DNA of 64,000 nt, from positions 434,001 through 498,000 of the forward strand of contig NZ_JAODIM010000042.1 of assembly GCF_025527015.1 (NCBI RefSeq), given 5' to 3'. The first letter of the stretch is position 1. Each line of letters opens with the position of its first letter. Made by a program: the position numbers and the translations under genes. The notes under the pieces are model-generated. The model saw nothing but the letters and a program-made list of their open reading frames with translations, was not told where the DNA came from and did no database searches. Of the stretch, positions 43,984-52,044 are shown piece by piece. This stretch comes from Winslowiella arboricola. Its GTDB lineage: Bacteria; Pseudomonadota; Gammaproteobacteria; Enterobacterales; Enterobacteriaceae.

Positions 43984-45483
43984 TTGCGATCGTTACTTGG
44001 CGACCTGCTCGCCCACCGCTTAAGCCGGATGACAACTGGCGCGCTCAGCAAGCGTCTGTACGACGCGTTACAGAGTGCGATTCAGGAGGGCGCTATCGCC
44101 CCCGGTGCGCGGCTGCCCGCCACGCGCGACCTGGCTGCGGAACTTGCCGTATCACGCAATACCGTGCTGGCGGCCTACGAACAGTTGCAGTCCGAGGGCT
44201 ATCTGCAGACCCGTGCCGGAAGTGGTACTTTCGTCAGCGATCCACTGCCCGATTTGTGCCCGACGCCGGAGGGGGCGGCGAAAAAACCGCTCAGTACGCC
44301 ATTCAGCCCGTTGCGGCTCTCCAAACGGGGCAATACGCTGCTAAGCCGCAGCGGCGTCGGCCCGTTCCAGTGGGGCGCGTTTATGCCGGGAGTGCCGGAT
44401 GTCAGCCATGTGCCGCATGATATCTGGCGCAAAATTCAGCTGCGGCTTAGTCGCCGGATGCCGTTTGCTTCGCTGACCTATTCACCGCACGGTGGCTGCC
44501 TTGAACTGCAACAGGCGCTGGCGGACTATCTGCGCGTGGTGCGCTCGGTGGTCTGCACGCCGGATCAGATTGTGATCACCGCCGGAACCCATCAGTCGCT
44601 GGATCTGCTGGCGAAGATGCTCTGCGACCCCGGCGATAGCGCATGGATGGAAGAGCCGGGTTACTGGGGGATCCGCAATGTGCTGGCAGTGAACGGGGTG
44701 AAAATAGTTCCGACAGCGGTCGATAACGGCGGGATGAATCCGCCGCAGCATGAGGACGCACTCACGCCGCCGCGGCTGATTTGCGTCACCCCCTCGCATC
44801 AGTATCCGCTTGGCGTGGTGATGAGCCTGGAACGGCGTCAGCGCCTGCTGAGTCTGGCACGCGAATGGGGCAGCTGGGTGGTGGAGGATGACTACGACAG
44901 CGAATTCCGCTTTGCTGACAGCCCGATTCCGGCGCTACAGGGGCTGGCGCCGGATGCGCCGGTGATCTATCTCGGCACCTTCAGCAAAACCCTCTATCCC
45001 GGCATCCGAATCAGCTACATGGTGCTGCCGAAGCAGCTGGCGCCGCGGATGAAAATGGCGCACTCCGAACTGTATCGCGGCGGCAATGGTCTGGTACAGC
45101 TGACGCTGGCGGAGTTTATTCGTGAAGGTCACTACGCCGCCCATGTGCGGCGTATGCGTCAGCTGTACAGCAAGCGCCGCGCTGCGCTGGTGGCGGCGAT
45201 TACCCGCGAGCTGGGGCCGCAGTTTCTCAATCTGCAGAATAACGCCGGGCTGCATCTGGTGCTGGTGCTGCCGGATACCATCGATGATGTGGCGGTCAGC
45301 GCCGAGCTGGAACAGGCTGGCGTCCTGACGCGCGCACTGTCGGGATATTATATGTCCGGCGCTAAACGGCGTGGGCTGTTACTGGGCTACGCCTGTGTTG
45401 ATGAAGCGCAAATGGCAGAGACCTTTGCGCCGATTGCGCACTGCCTGAAGCGGCATTTGCATCGTGACGGGGCACCGGCATGA
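43984..45483 (+). CDS. MocR/GabR-type transcriptional regulator (GntR domain fused to aminotransferase fold)
   Basis: A 499-residue protein with an N-terminal GntR winged helix (LYDALQSAIQEGAIAPGARLPATRD; VSRNTVLAAYEQLQSEGYL) and a C-terminal class I aminotransferase-like domain containing VTPSHQYPLG, VEDDYDSEF and the PLP lysine in GTFSKTLYPGIR. GabR and PdxR have this design. The start appears to be TTG 43984, since GAGG lies seven bases upstream; the next ATG is 44029. Divergent from the gabT-like gene and followed by the ABC ATPase, it probably activates both in response to PLP plus an amine such as GABA. Confidence 0.88.
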   Translation: MRSLLGDLLAHRLSRMTTGALSKRLYDALQSAIQEGAIAPGARLPATRDLAAELAVSRNTVLAAYEQLQSEGYLQTRAGSGTFVSDPLPDLCPTPEGAAKKPLSTPFSPLRLSKRGNTLLSRSGVGPFQWGAFMPGVPDVSHVPHDIWRKIQLRLSRRMPFASLTYSPHGGCLELQQALADYLRVVRSVVCTPDQIVITAGTHQSLDLLAKMLCDPGDSAWMEEPGYWGIRNVLAVNGVKIVPTAVDNGGMNPPQHEDALTPPRLICVTPSHQYPLGVVMSLERRQRLLSLAREWGSWVVEDDYDSEFRFADSPIPALQGLAPDAPVIYLGTFSKTLYPGIRISYMVLPKQLAPRMKMAHSELYRGGNGLVQLTLAEFIREGHYAAHVRRMRQLYSKRRAALVAAITRELGPQFLNLQNNAGLHLVLVLPDTIDDVAVSAELEQAGVLTRALSGYYMSGAKRRGLLLGYACVDEAQMAETFAPIAHCLKRHLHRDGAPA

Positions 45484-45577
45484 GCAGGCGCGTTGCGCCG
45501 TCGGGGTTGCCTGATACTGTCAAAGGGATAACCTTATTGTTTTGCAGGATATTTTGAAAAGACAATAGAAAACAATA

Positions 45578-45608
45578 GCCTGAGGCGATAATCCTCAGGC
45601 TTTTTTTT
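45578..45608 (+). terminator. Rho-independent terminator after the MocR-type gene
   Basis: GCCTGAGG (45578-45585) pairs with CCTCAGGC (45593-45600) around a seven-base loop and is followed by eight Ts. It lies 94 bases after the regulator gene, separating it from the ABC ATPase gene, which therefore needs its own promoter. Confidence 0.9.
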
Positions 45609-45751
45609 CGCATTTTTTGTCAGATGCTACTTGTTTCGGCAAATCTTCAGTGGTAATCCTAAAAAAAGACCCGCCACCGGAAAGTTCGCATTACCCGATG
45701 ATGCAGGAATCATGCCGGGTGAATTGCCAACGCGTTTGAGAAGAGAATGCC

Positions 45752-46837
45752 ATGAGAACATTTGTCAGTTTCCGCAATATCAAAAAGAGCTACGACGGCG
45801 ACAAGCTGGTGGTTCGTAATCTCAATCTGGATGTGGAAGAGGGGGAATTTCTCACTCTGCTTGGCCCCTCCGGCTCCGGTAAAACCACCAGTCTGATGAT
45901 GCTGGCCGGGTTTGAAACCCCGACAGACGGCGAGATTTTACTGCGCGATCAGCCACTGCATACCCTGCCGCCGCATCAGCGCGATATTGGCATGGTGTTT
46001 CAGAACTACGCGCTGTTTCCGCATATGACCGTGGCGCAAAATCTGGCGTTTCCGCTGAATATTCGCCGCATGAACCGTTCCGATGTGCAGGATCGGGTGA
46101 AACGCGTACTGGATATGGTGAAACTGACCGATCTGGCGGACCGTTATCCGGCGCAGATGTCAGGCGGTCAGCAGCAGCGGGTGGCGCTGGCGCGTGCGCT
46201 GGTATTTGAACCGAAACTGGTGCTGATGGATGAACCGCTGGGCGCGCTGGACAAGCAGTTACGTGAACATATGCAGATGGAAATCAAACAGTTGCATGAG
46301 ATGCTCAATCTGACCGTGGTTTATGTCACTCATGATCAGAGCGAGGCGATGACCATGTCGAATCGCGTGGCGGTGTTTAATGACGGCATGATCCAGCAGA
46401 TGGACAGCCCGAGTAAACTGTATGAAGAACCGAACAACGCCTTTGTTGCGCAGTTTATCGGCGAGAATAACACCCTGCTGGCAACGCAGGCGGGGATTAG
46501 TGGGGATTATTATCAGGTGAAACTGGATGACGGCACCCAGCTTGATGCGCTGAAAGTGCGTCCCAGCTCACCGGGCAAAAAGATCCAGCTCAGTATTCGC
46601 CCGGAACGGGTGAACGTTAATGCACCGGAAGCGGGCGACCAGCAAATCCGCGCGCGTATTCAGCAGTTTATCTACCTTGGTGACCATGTGCGCATGCTGA
46701 CCGAAGTGGCCGGGCAGGGTAATTTTATGGTTAAACTGACACCGGCAAAAATCGATCCGCGCTGGCGGCCGGGCGATGAAGTGCTGCTCTCCTGGCAGCG
46801 ACACCATCTGCGCGCGCTGGATGTGATGATTCAGTGA
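45752..46837 (+). CDS. ABC transporter ATP-binding protein, PotA/YdcT-like
   Basis: A 361-residue ATPase: Walker A GPSGSGKTT near residue 40, signature MSGGQQQRVALARAL, Walker B VLMDEPLGALD, switch His in VTHDQSEAMT, and a C-terminal TOBE domain (LSIRPERVNVNAP). This is the missing ATPase of the minus-strand importer at 39203-42391; nothing else in the window would pair with it. GAGAAG lies upstream of ATG 45752. Being downstream of a terminator it is transcribed separately from the regulator. It provides energy for uptake of a polyamine or GABA-like amine. Confidence 0.88.
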   Translation: MRTFVSFRNIKKSYDGDKLVVRNLNLDVEEGEFLTLLGPSGSGKTTSLMMLAGFETPTDGEILLRDQPLHTLPPHQRDIGMVFQNYALFPHMTVAQNLAFPLNIRRMNRSDVQDRVKRVLDMVKLTDLADRYPAQMSGGQQQRVALARALVFEPKLVLMDEPLGALDKQLREHMQMEIKQLHEMLNLTVVYVTHDQSEAMTMSNRVAVFNDGMIQQMDSPSKLYEEPNNAFVAQFIGENNTLLATQAGISGDYYQVKLDDGTQLDALKVRPSSPGKKIQLSIRPERVNVNAPEAGDQQIRARIQQFIYLGDHVRMLTEVAGQGNFMVKLTPAKIDPRWRPGDEVLLSWQRHHLRALDVMIQ

Positions 46838-46880
46838 GCGGTTTCGGCCGTTATCATCACAACTTCTGCAAATCATCGGC

Positions 46881-46946
46881 ACGGGCGGCGAGAACGCCGC
46901 CCCTACGGGTTACATAATTTTGCAGGGGCGGCGTTCTCGCCGCCCG
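46881..46946. repeat. REP/BIME-like paired palindromic repeat overlapping the HxlR 3' end
   Basis: Units ACGGGCGGCG-AGAA-CGCCGCCCCTAC and GCAGGGGCGGCG-TTCT-CGCCGCCCGC, inverted with respect to each other, about 15 bases apart. The element lies between the convergent ABC ATPase and HxlR genes. The HxlR stop codon is inside it, so its last 14 or so codons come from repeat sequence. Confidence 0.82.
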
Positions 46947-47331
46947 CTGCTTCGTCGCTGGCCTGATAGCTGGCTTCCATCGCATCCAGCGCGGCTTTAT
47001 TATCCTGCCCCCACTGATACATCAGCTCGATTGGCTCGGCGAAGGTGCGTCCCAGCGCAGTTAGTTCATATTCCACTTTCGGCGGCACCACATTAAATAC
47101 ATTACGCGTCACCAGACCACGGCGTTCCACTTCGCGTAACGACTGCACCAGCATTTTCTTTGAAATGCCATCCAGGCTGCGCTGCAGTTCGCCGGTACGA
47201 CATTTGCCGCCGGGCCAGTGGTACAGCGCATGGATCACCATGGTGGTCCATTTTACTGAGAATAATTCCATTAAGCGGCGTGGCTCTGAGTCCGCATAAA
47301 ACATCATTTTGCCGTTCACCATCACAGGCAT
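46903..47331 (-). CDS. HxlR family transcriptional regulator
   Basis: A 142-residue winged-helix regulator: FSVKWTTMVIHALYHWPGGKCRTGELQRSLDGISKKMLVQSLREVERRGLV, here cited in part, is the typical HxlR core, followed by NVVPPKVEYELTALG. No Cys near the N terminus is seen, unlike the thiol sensor YodB. The C terminus (after QASDEAA) is translated from a REP-like repeat and may be a recent extension. It is divergent from a zinc alcohol dehydrogenase gene 105 bases away and probably controls it, as HxlR regulators often do with aldehyde or alcohol dehydrogenases. The exact start (47331 or 47322) is uncertain. Confidence 0.85.
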   Translation of the reverse strand: MPVMVNGKMMFYADSEPRRLMELFSVKWTTMVIHALYHWPGGKCRTGELQRSLDGISKKMLVQSLREVERRGLVTRNVFNVVPPKVEYELTALGRTFAEPIELMYQWGQDNKAALDAMEASYQASDEAAGGENAAPAKLCNP

Positions 47332-47363
47332 ATGGTCACCATTTGGTATCTATGTCCCAAAAG

Positions 47364-47376
47364 GGTAACTACTACC
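47364..47376. promoter_or_regulatory. Candidate HxlR operator
   Basis: GGTA-ACTAC-TACC, a short dyad in the 105-base divergent region between the HxlR gene and the alcohol dehydrogenase gene. HxlR-family sites are short palindromes, so this is a candidate only. Confidence 0.35.
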
Positions 47377-47436
47377 AATAGTGACGCCAGTTGTCTATAG
47401 TGCCTCCCCGCAAATTTACCTGACCCGGAATGCCCT

Positions 47437-48486
47437 ATGAAAATTAAAGGCCTTGTTGCCAGCGCTGCCCATCTGCCTCTTGCTACCGCCACGCTGGATG
47501 CGCGTGATATGCAACCTGATGATATTTGTATTGATATCCTCTATTGCGGCGTATGCCATTCCGATCTGCATATGGCGCGCAATGAATGGGGCGTCAGCAT
47601 CTATCCGATGCTGCCAGGCCATGAAATTGTTGGCCGCGTGCTGGAAAGCGGTAATAACGTCACTGGCTTTAAAGCGGGTGACCTGGTGGGCGTCGGCGTG
47701 ATGGTCGACTCCTGCGGTCACTGTGCGGCGTGCGCCAGCGCCGAAGAGCAGTACTGTGAAGCCGGTTTTACTGCCACCTATAACGGTAAAGATAAGTACA
47801 CCGGCGGCACTACCTATGGTGGCTATGCGCAGAGTATGGTGGTCGACAGTAAGTTTGTGGTTTCCGTGCCGGAAAACCTTGAGCTGAGCGGCGTTGCGCC
47901 ACTGCTGTGCGCTGGCGTGACCGTCTGGTCGCCACTGCGTCACTGGAACGTTAAGGCCGGAGATAAAGTCGGCGTCGTTGGCCTCGGTGGTCTCGGCCAT
48001 ATGGCGGTGAAACTGGCCAGCGCCTTAGGGGCGGAAGTGACGCTGTTTACCACCTCCGCGCACAAGGGTGAGGATGCCCGACGTCTGGGAGCAACATCGG
48101 TGGTGGTATCGACCGATGCGCAGCAGATGGCGGATGCGGCAAACCATCTCGATCTGATTCTTGATTGTGTGGCGGCGCCGCACGATCTGGATGCCTATCT
48201 GCGCACACTGAAGACCAATGGTCATCTGGTGCTGGTGGGAATTCCGGATAGCCGTCATCCGGCGCCGGATGTGACGCCAATGGTATTCCGCCGTCTGAGT
48301 ATTAGCGGCACCTCGATTGGCAGCATCCGTGAAACCCAGGAAGTACTGGATTTCTGTGGTCAGCACAATATCACCGCCGACATTGAGTTAATTAACGGCG
48401 AACAGATTGAAACTGCATTTGCCCGCATGCTGAAAAGCGATGTGAAATACCGCTTTGTGATCGATATTAAAAACAGCGCCTGGTAA
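47437..48486 (+). CDS. Zinc-dependent alcohol dehydrogenase, YahK-like
   Basis: A 349-residue medium-chain dehydrogenase. Catalytic zinc: CGVCHSDLH near residue 37 and PGHEIVG; structural zinc: DSCGHCAACASAEEQYC with four Cys; cofactor fold VGVVGLGGLGHMAVK. It resembles the cinnamyl-alcohol/YahK-type aldehyde reductases that use NADPH and have broad aldehyde range. It is divergent from the HxlR regulator, suggesting induction by an aldehyde or electrophile. The end VKYRFVIDI is typical of this subgroup. Confidence 0.88.
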   Translation: MKIKGLVASAAHLPLATATLDARDMQPDDICIDILYCGVCHSDLHMARNEWGVSIYPMLPGHEIVGRVLESGNNVTGFKAGDLVGVGVMVDSCGHCAACASAEEQYCEAGFTATYNGKDKYTGGTTYGGYAQSMVVDSKFVVSVPENLELSGVAPLLCAGVTVWSPLRHWNVKAGDKVGVVGLGGLGHMAVKLASALGAEVTLFTTSAHKGEDARRLGATSVVVSTDAQQMADAANHLDLILDCVAAPHDLDAYLRTLKTNGHLVLVGIPDSRHPAPDVTPMVFRRLSISGTSIGSIRETQEVLDFCGQHNITADIELINGEQIETAFARMLKSDVKYRFVIDIKNSAW

Positions 48487-48495
48487 CGACCCAGC

Positions 48496-48515
48496 GCCGG
48501 GGGATTGCCCCCGGC
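48496..48515. terminator. Strong hairpin between convergent genes, possible bidirectional terminator
   Basis: GCCGGGGG (48496-48503) pairs perfectly with CCCCCGGC (48508-48515) around ATTG. It lies between the dehydrogenase stop and the thiY stop. No T-run follows immediately in either direction, so termination is likely but unproven. Confidence 0.55.
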
Positions 48516-48527
48516 TGCTGCGAAAAA

Positions 48528-49463
48528 TCACTCTATCTCAGTGGCATAGTTGCTGACCGGAGTGATTTTTTTGATCAGCTTATTATCAAACAGAAATTGC
48601 TCATACGCCTGATAACGTGCACGATCCAGCTGCGCCGGATCGCGGGCAAACAGCGGCAGCGTTTTTTGCCATGCACGGTGGTTAAGCGCAGTATTCAGCT
48701 CCGGGTGGCTGCTGGCGAAGCTGTTCCAGGTCTGCTCAGGATGGGCCTGCAGATAGTTAGCGCCTTTTCGCAACGCGGCGAGGAACTTCTTAATTTTCGG
48801 CTGGTTCACTTCGGCTTTGTTGGCGACTATAATCAGTTCGTCATAGGCCGGAACGCCATAATCCTCGACGTTGAATACCACCGGTTTTTTGCCCTGTAAC
48901 TCCAGCTCCACCGCTTCAATATTGCGATAGCCGCCAATAATGGCATCCACCTGGCCCGCCAGCAGCGCGCTGGTCAGCTGAAAATTCACGTTAATCATCT
49001 TCACATCACGGGTGCTGAGTTGCTGCTGGCGCAGCATGGTGCCTAATGTCGCCTCCTCAATACCGCTAACCGAAAAGCCGATTTTTTTGCCGCGCAGATC
49101 GGCTGGCGAAGTGATGCTTTTATCCAGTGTCATCACTGTATTAAGCGGCGAGTTAATCAGAGTGCCGACGCGCATCAACGGTAAACCCTGATCGGCGAAA
49201 AAGTGCAGCTGTGGCTGATAGGTAATGGCGAGATCCGCCTGGCCTGCGGCGACAAGGCGCGGTGGCAGCGCCGGATCGGACGGCGGCACGATTTTCACCT
49301 CCAGCCCTTCATCTTTAAAGGCGCCGATCTGTTCGGCGACCATAATCGGCGCATGATCGGGGTTTATATACCAGTCGAGCACCAGGGTGATTTTATCGGC
49401 AGCGCTGGTTTGGGCGGCAAACAGGGCGGCGAGCGTCAGTGCGGGCAGGGATTTGCTTATCAT
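48528..49463 (-). CDS. thiY: Thiamine-precursor ABC transporter binding protein ThiY-like
   Basis: A 311-residue periplasmic protein of the NMT1/THI5-like family, with a Sec signal (MISKSLPALTLAALFAAQTS, cleaved near SAA). Start of the mature protein, KITLVLDWYINPDHAPI, is the hallmark of ThiY-type proteins that bind N-formyl-4-amino-5-aminomethyl-2-methylpyrimidine, a thiamine breakdown product. It is the last gene of the riboswitch-led operon with tenA, thiZ and thiX. It starts 24 bases after the permease gene. Confidence 0.87.
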   Translation of the reverse strand: MISKSLPALTLAALFAAQTSAADKITLVLDWYINPDHAPIMVAEQIGAFKDEGLEVKIVPPSDPALPPRLVAAGQADLAITYQPQLHFFADQGLPLMRVGTLINSPLNTVMTLDKSITSPADLRGKKIGFSVSGIEEATLGTMLRQQQLSTRDVKMINVNFQLTSALLAGQVDAIIGGYRNIEAVELELQGKKPVVFNVEDYGVPAYDELIIVANKAEVNQPKIKKFLAALRKGANYLQAHPEQTWNSFASSHPELNTALNHRAWQKTLPLFARDPAQLDRARYQAYEQFLFDNKLIKKITPVSNYATEIE

Positions 49464-49487
49464 TTTAATGACCTTTTTGTTTTACGA

Positions 49488-50222
49488 TTATGAGGGTGCT
49501 CCTGGCGCCCAGTTAATCAGGCGGCGCAGCAGGGCATCGACGCTTTTCCATAGCAACAGCGTCATCAGCACCAGAATAAACAGCGCGGCAAAGCAGAGAT
49601 CGGTTTGCATGCGGGCGTTGGCGTTCAGCATCAGATAGCCCAGACCCTCCGCCGAGCCGACCCATTCACCGATAATCGCGCCGATCGGTGCGACCGCCGC
49701 GGCCATACGTAGCCCGGAGCCAAATGCCGGTAGTGCCGCCATCAGCCGTACATGACGCAGCTGCGCCCACGGCGAGGCGCCCATGGTGCGCGCCAGATCG
49801 AGATAGTCGTTGCTGACCCGGCGCAGTCCGTCGAAAAAGCTGGATGCCACCGGGAAGAAGATCACCAGTACCGCCATCGCCACTTTGGCGCTGATACCGA
49901 AGCCAAACCACAGCACCAGCAGCGGCGCCAGCGCAAATACCGGAATCGCCTGGCTGGTGACCACCACCGGCATCAGCCAGCGTTGCAGCCGTGGAGAGGC
50001 GATCATTGCCAGCGCCAGCAGTGCGCCAAGCAGGACGCCCAATACCAGGCCGCTGAGCATTTCGCTGGCGGTGATCAGGCTGTGCCAGGCCAGCACCGAC
50101 CGGCTATGCCATAACGCTTCTGCAACCGCCGCCGGCGACGGCAGCAGAAATGCCGGAATACCGCTCAGCGTGATCAGCCACCATAACAGGACAAAACCGC
50201 TGAATACCGTCAGCCCCTTCAT
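49488..50222 (-). CDS. thiX: ABC transporter permease ThiX-like
   Basis: A 244-residue permease of the BPD_transp_1 type. It has a first helix (GFVLLWWLITLSGIPAFLL), then the EAA loop (YLDLARTMGASPWAQLRHVRLMAALPAFGSGLRMAAAVAPIGAIIGEW, cited in part). Such permeases serve thiamine-precursor and sulfonate importers; the operon context (tenA, thiY, TPP riboswitch) fixes it as ThiX. Its ATG overlaps the thiZ stop by four bases. Confidence 0.86.
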   Translation of the reverse strand: MKGLTVFSGFVLLWWLITLSGIPAFLLPSPAAVAEALWHSRSVLAWHSLITASEMLSGLVLGVLLGALLALAMIASPRLQRWLMPVVVTSQAIPVFALAPLLVLWFGFGISAKVAMAVLVIFFPVASSFFDGLRRVSNDYLDLARTMGASPWAQLRHVRLMAALPAFGSGLRMAAAVAPIGAIIGEWVGSAEGLGYLMLNANARMQTDLCFAALFILVLMTLLLWKSVDALLRRLINWAPGAPS

Positions 50223-50956
50223 CCTGCCGCCCTCACCAGTTGCTGTAGCAATTCTCCCTGACTGTGCAGCAGATGCTGATCGTCTGGCGCACGTGGCGGC
50301 TGACCGGCAATCGTCAGGCTGTCGGTGATCTGCGCTGGCTGACCGCTGAGCACCAGCAGGCGATGGCTGAGGCGGCAGGCTTCCAGCGGATCGTGAGTTA
50401 TCAGCAGCACGGTATGGCTGGCCAGCAGCTCAGCCGCCAGTTCCTGGATCATCGCGCGGGTAATGGCATCAAGCGCCGAGAAGGGCTCATCCATTAACAC
50501 AATGGGCTGGCGCTCATACAGGGTGCGCGCAATAGCGGCGCGCTGGCGCATACCGCCGGAGAGCGTCGCCGGTCGCGCATTGCCCTGAGCGCTGAGTCCA
50601 ACGCGTTCCAGCAGATGCAACGCCCAGGCGCGATCGGCTTTTTCGCCACGCAGGCGCGCGCCGAGAGTGATATTTTCCAGCACCGTCAGCCACGGATACA
50701 GCAGATCATTTTGTCCCATCCAGGCGATACGTCCGGCAATCGGCAGACCGTCGCTGCCGGTAACCCGACCTGCGTTCTGCCGCGCCAGCCCGGCGATAAC
50801 CTTCAGTAAACTGCTTTTACCGACGCCGCTGGCGCCGAGCAGCGCTACAAAACTGCCGCCTTCGATGGTGAAATTAAGCCGTTCGAACAGGGTACGGGAG
50901 CCATAACGCAGGGTTAAATCTTCAACCTGGATGCCGGGGGGTGAAAAGCGGTTCAT
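50219..50956 (-). CDS. thiZ: ABC transporter ATPase ThiZ-like
   Basis: A 245-residue ATPase with Walker A GASGVGKSS near residue 40, signature LSGGMRQRAAIAR, Walker B VLMDEPFSALD and switch His in LITHDPLEA. It overlaps tenA upstream and thiX downstream by four bases each, so the three are translated in a coupled way. It powers import of pyrimidine salvage precursors of thiamine. Confidence 0.87.
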   Translation of the reverse strand: MNRFSPPGIQVEDLTLRYGSRTLFERLNFTIEGGSFVALLGASGVGKSSLLKVIAGLARQNAGRVTGSDGLPIAGRIAWMGQNDLLYPWLTVLENITLGARLRGEKADRAWALHLLERVGLSAQGNARPATLSGGMRQRAAIARTLYERQPIVLMDEPFSALDAITRAMIQELAAELLASHTVLLITHDPLEACRLSHRLLVLSGQPAQITDSLTIAGQPPRAPDDQHLLHSQGELLQQLVRAAG

Positions 50957-51633
50957 TGCGCATTCAATCCCATTTGCCAGAACGCCGCTTCCAGTCGGGT
51001 GGCGGTGGTAAAGATTTCCGCCAGCGCATCAAACCGGCTCTCAGCGCCGCGCTGATGGCCGACACGTTCCAGCAGATCGATTGCTGCCTGCACGCCATGC
51101 AGATATTGCATGTCGCCATAGTTATTGATCCAGGGCGCATAAGGATTGCCGTCGATTACCGTTGCCGGGTTATTAAGCAGGTGCAGGCCAATCTCCGCAT
51201 AACCCGCCACGCAGGGCAGCAGTGCCGCCAGCAGATCGAGTGCATCCCCCGACTGGCCAATATCCAGCACATAGCGCGTGTAGTTGATCGTTTCCATGGC
51301 TTCGGCTTCGCTGGTCATCTGCGATTCGCTAAGTCCCCAGCTGGCGCAATAACCGACATGCAGTGGCAGCTCCGCAACAATTGCCTGCAGCGAGGCGGCG
51401 GCGGCGCGGATCTCCGGCAGGGTGCGCATTTTGTACACCAGCAGGGCGTACGCGCGGGCGAAGTGGATCAGGAACAGGTAATCCTGGGTCAGATAGCGGC
51501 GAAAAGCGCTTTCCGCCAGCGTTCCGGCCCCCAGCTGCTGGATAAAGGAGTGATTAACATAGGCCTGCCAGTCGGCGCCCGCCTGCTGACGTAAACGCCC
51601 GTAGAGACCCTGGCCGAAATCAATGGTCGTCAC
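50953..51633 (-). CDS. tenA: Thiaminase II (aminopyrimidine aminohydrolase) TenA
   Basis: A 226-residue TenA. The conserved AALLPCVAGYAEIG carries the catalytic Cys, and YLTQDYLFLIHFARAYALLVYK and the C-terminal SRFDALAEIFTTATRLEAAFWQM are typical. The enzyme hydrolyses aminomethylpyrimidine to hydroxymethylpyrimidine for thiamine salvage. The start is GTG 51633, with GAGG six bases upstream. It is the first gene of the operon, 128 bases after the TPP riboswitch. In this window no thiamine synthesis gene (thiC, thiD, thiE) is present, so the operon is a pure salvage module. Confidence 0.92.
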   Translation of the reverse strand: MTTIDFGQGLYGRLRQQAGADWQAYVNHSFIQQLGAGTLAESAFRRYLTQDYLFLIHFARAYALLVYKMRTLPEIRAAAASLQAIVAELPLHVGYCASWGLSESQMTSEAEAMETINYTRYVLDIGQSGDALDLLAALLPCVAGYAEIGLHLLNNPATVIDGNPYAPWINNYGDMQYLHGVQAAIDLLERVGHQRGAESRFDALAEIFTTATRLEAAFWQMGLNAQ

Positions 51634-51759
51634 AGGGCGCCTCGCAGAGTAACCGGCAAGGATGCAGCAGAATTTTTAAGGGTGATGCTAAACATGTGAC
51701 CTCCAAAAAAGTACGTGGAGATCCGGGTGCGATAAGGTGAATGGCAAATGCAGACTACC

Positions 51760-51848
51760 AGCCCGTCCCTTCGCTGGCATGACCCAGATCAGGTTCAAAG
51801 GGTCCGGCTTACGCCATCTCAGTCCATTACAGGACACCCCTCGGAGCA
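51760..51848 (-). ncRNA. TPP (thiamine pyrophosphate) riboswitch
   Basis: On the minus strand the RNA reads GAGGGGTGTCC, CTGAGATGG, then ACCCTTTGAACCTGATC, GGGTCATGCCAGCG and AAGGGA, which is the complete THI-box consensus, including the CUGAGA core and the CCUGAUC thiamine-binding element. It precedes tenA-thiZ-thiX-thiY and should reduce their expression when thiamine pyrophosphate is plentiful. The expression platform lies between 51634 and 51759 and was not resolved. Confidence 0.95.
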
Positions 51849-51957
51849 GATATTTATACGGTATTCACTTTTTGATTTCAATGGCTGCGGGGATAGCAGC
51901 AAGGCGCTAATTGCGATTTGCCTCGCAGATCGTATTGTAACGAGTTGCTTTAACTTA

Positions 51958-52044
51958 ATGAAAATTATGGTAAATAAAATATTATCGCAACTGGTGCTGG
52001 TTGATAATAGCGCAACTTCAGACGGCGATGGAGAGAACCGATGA
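51958..52044 (+). CDS. Possible 28-codon leader ORF coupled to the ClpP-like gene
   Basis: An ORF starting MKIMVNKILSQLVLV and ending at a TGA that overlaps the ATG of the ClpP-like gene (ATGA, 52041-52044). No good ribosome-binding site precedes it and no family is recognised, so it may be chance. The overlap is suggestive of translational coupling, and the sequence is AT-rich like the genes that follow. Confidence 0.25.
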   Translation: MKIMVNKILSQLVLVDNSATSDGDGENR

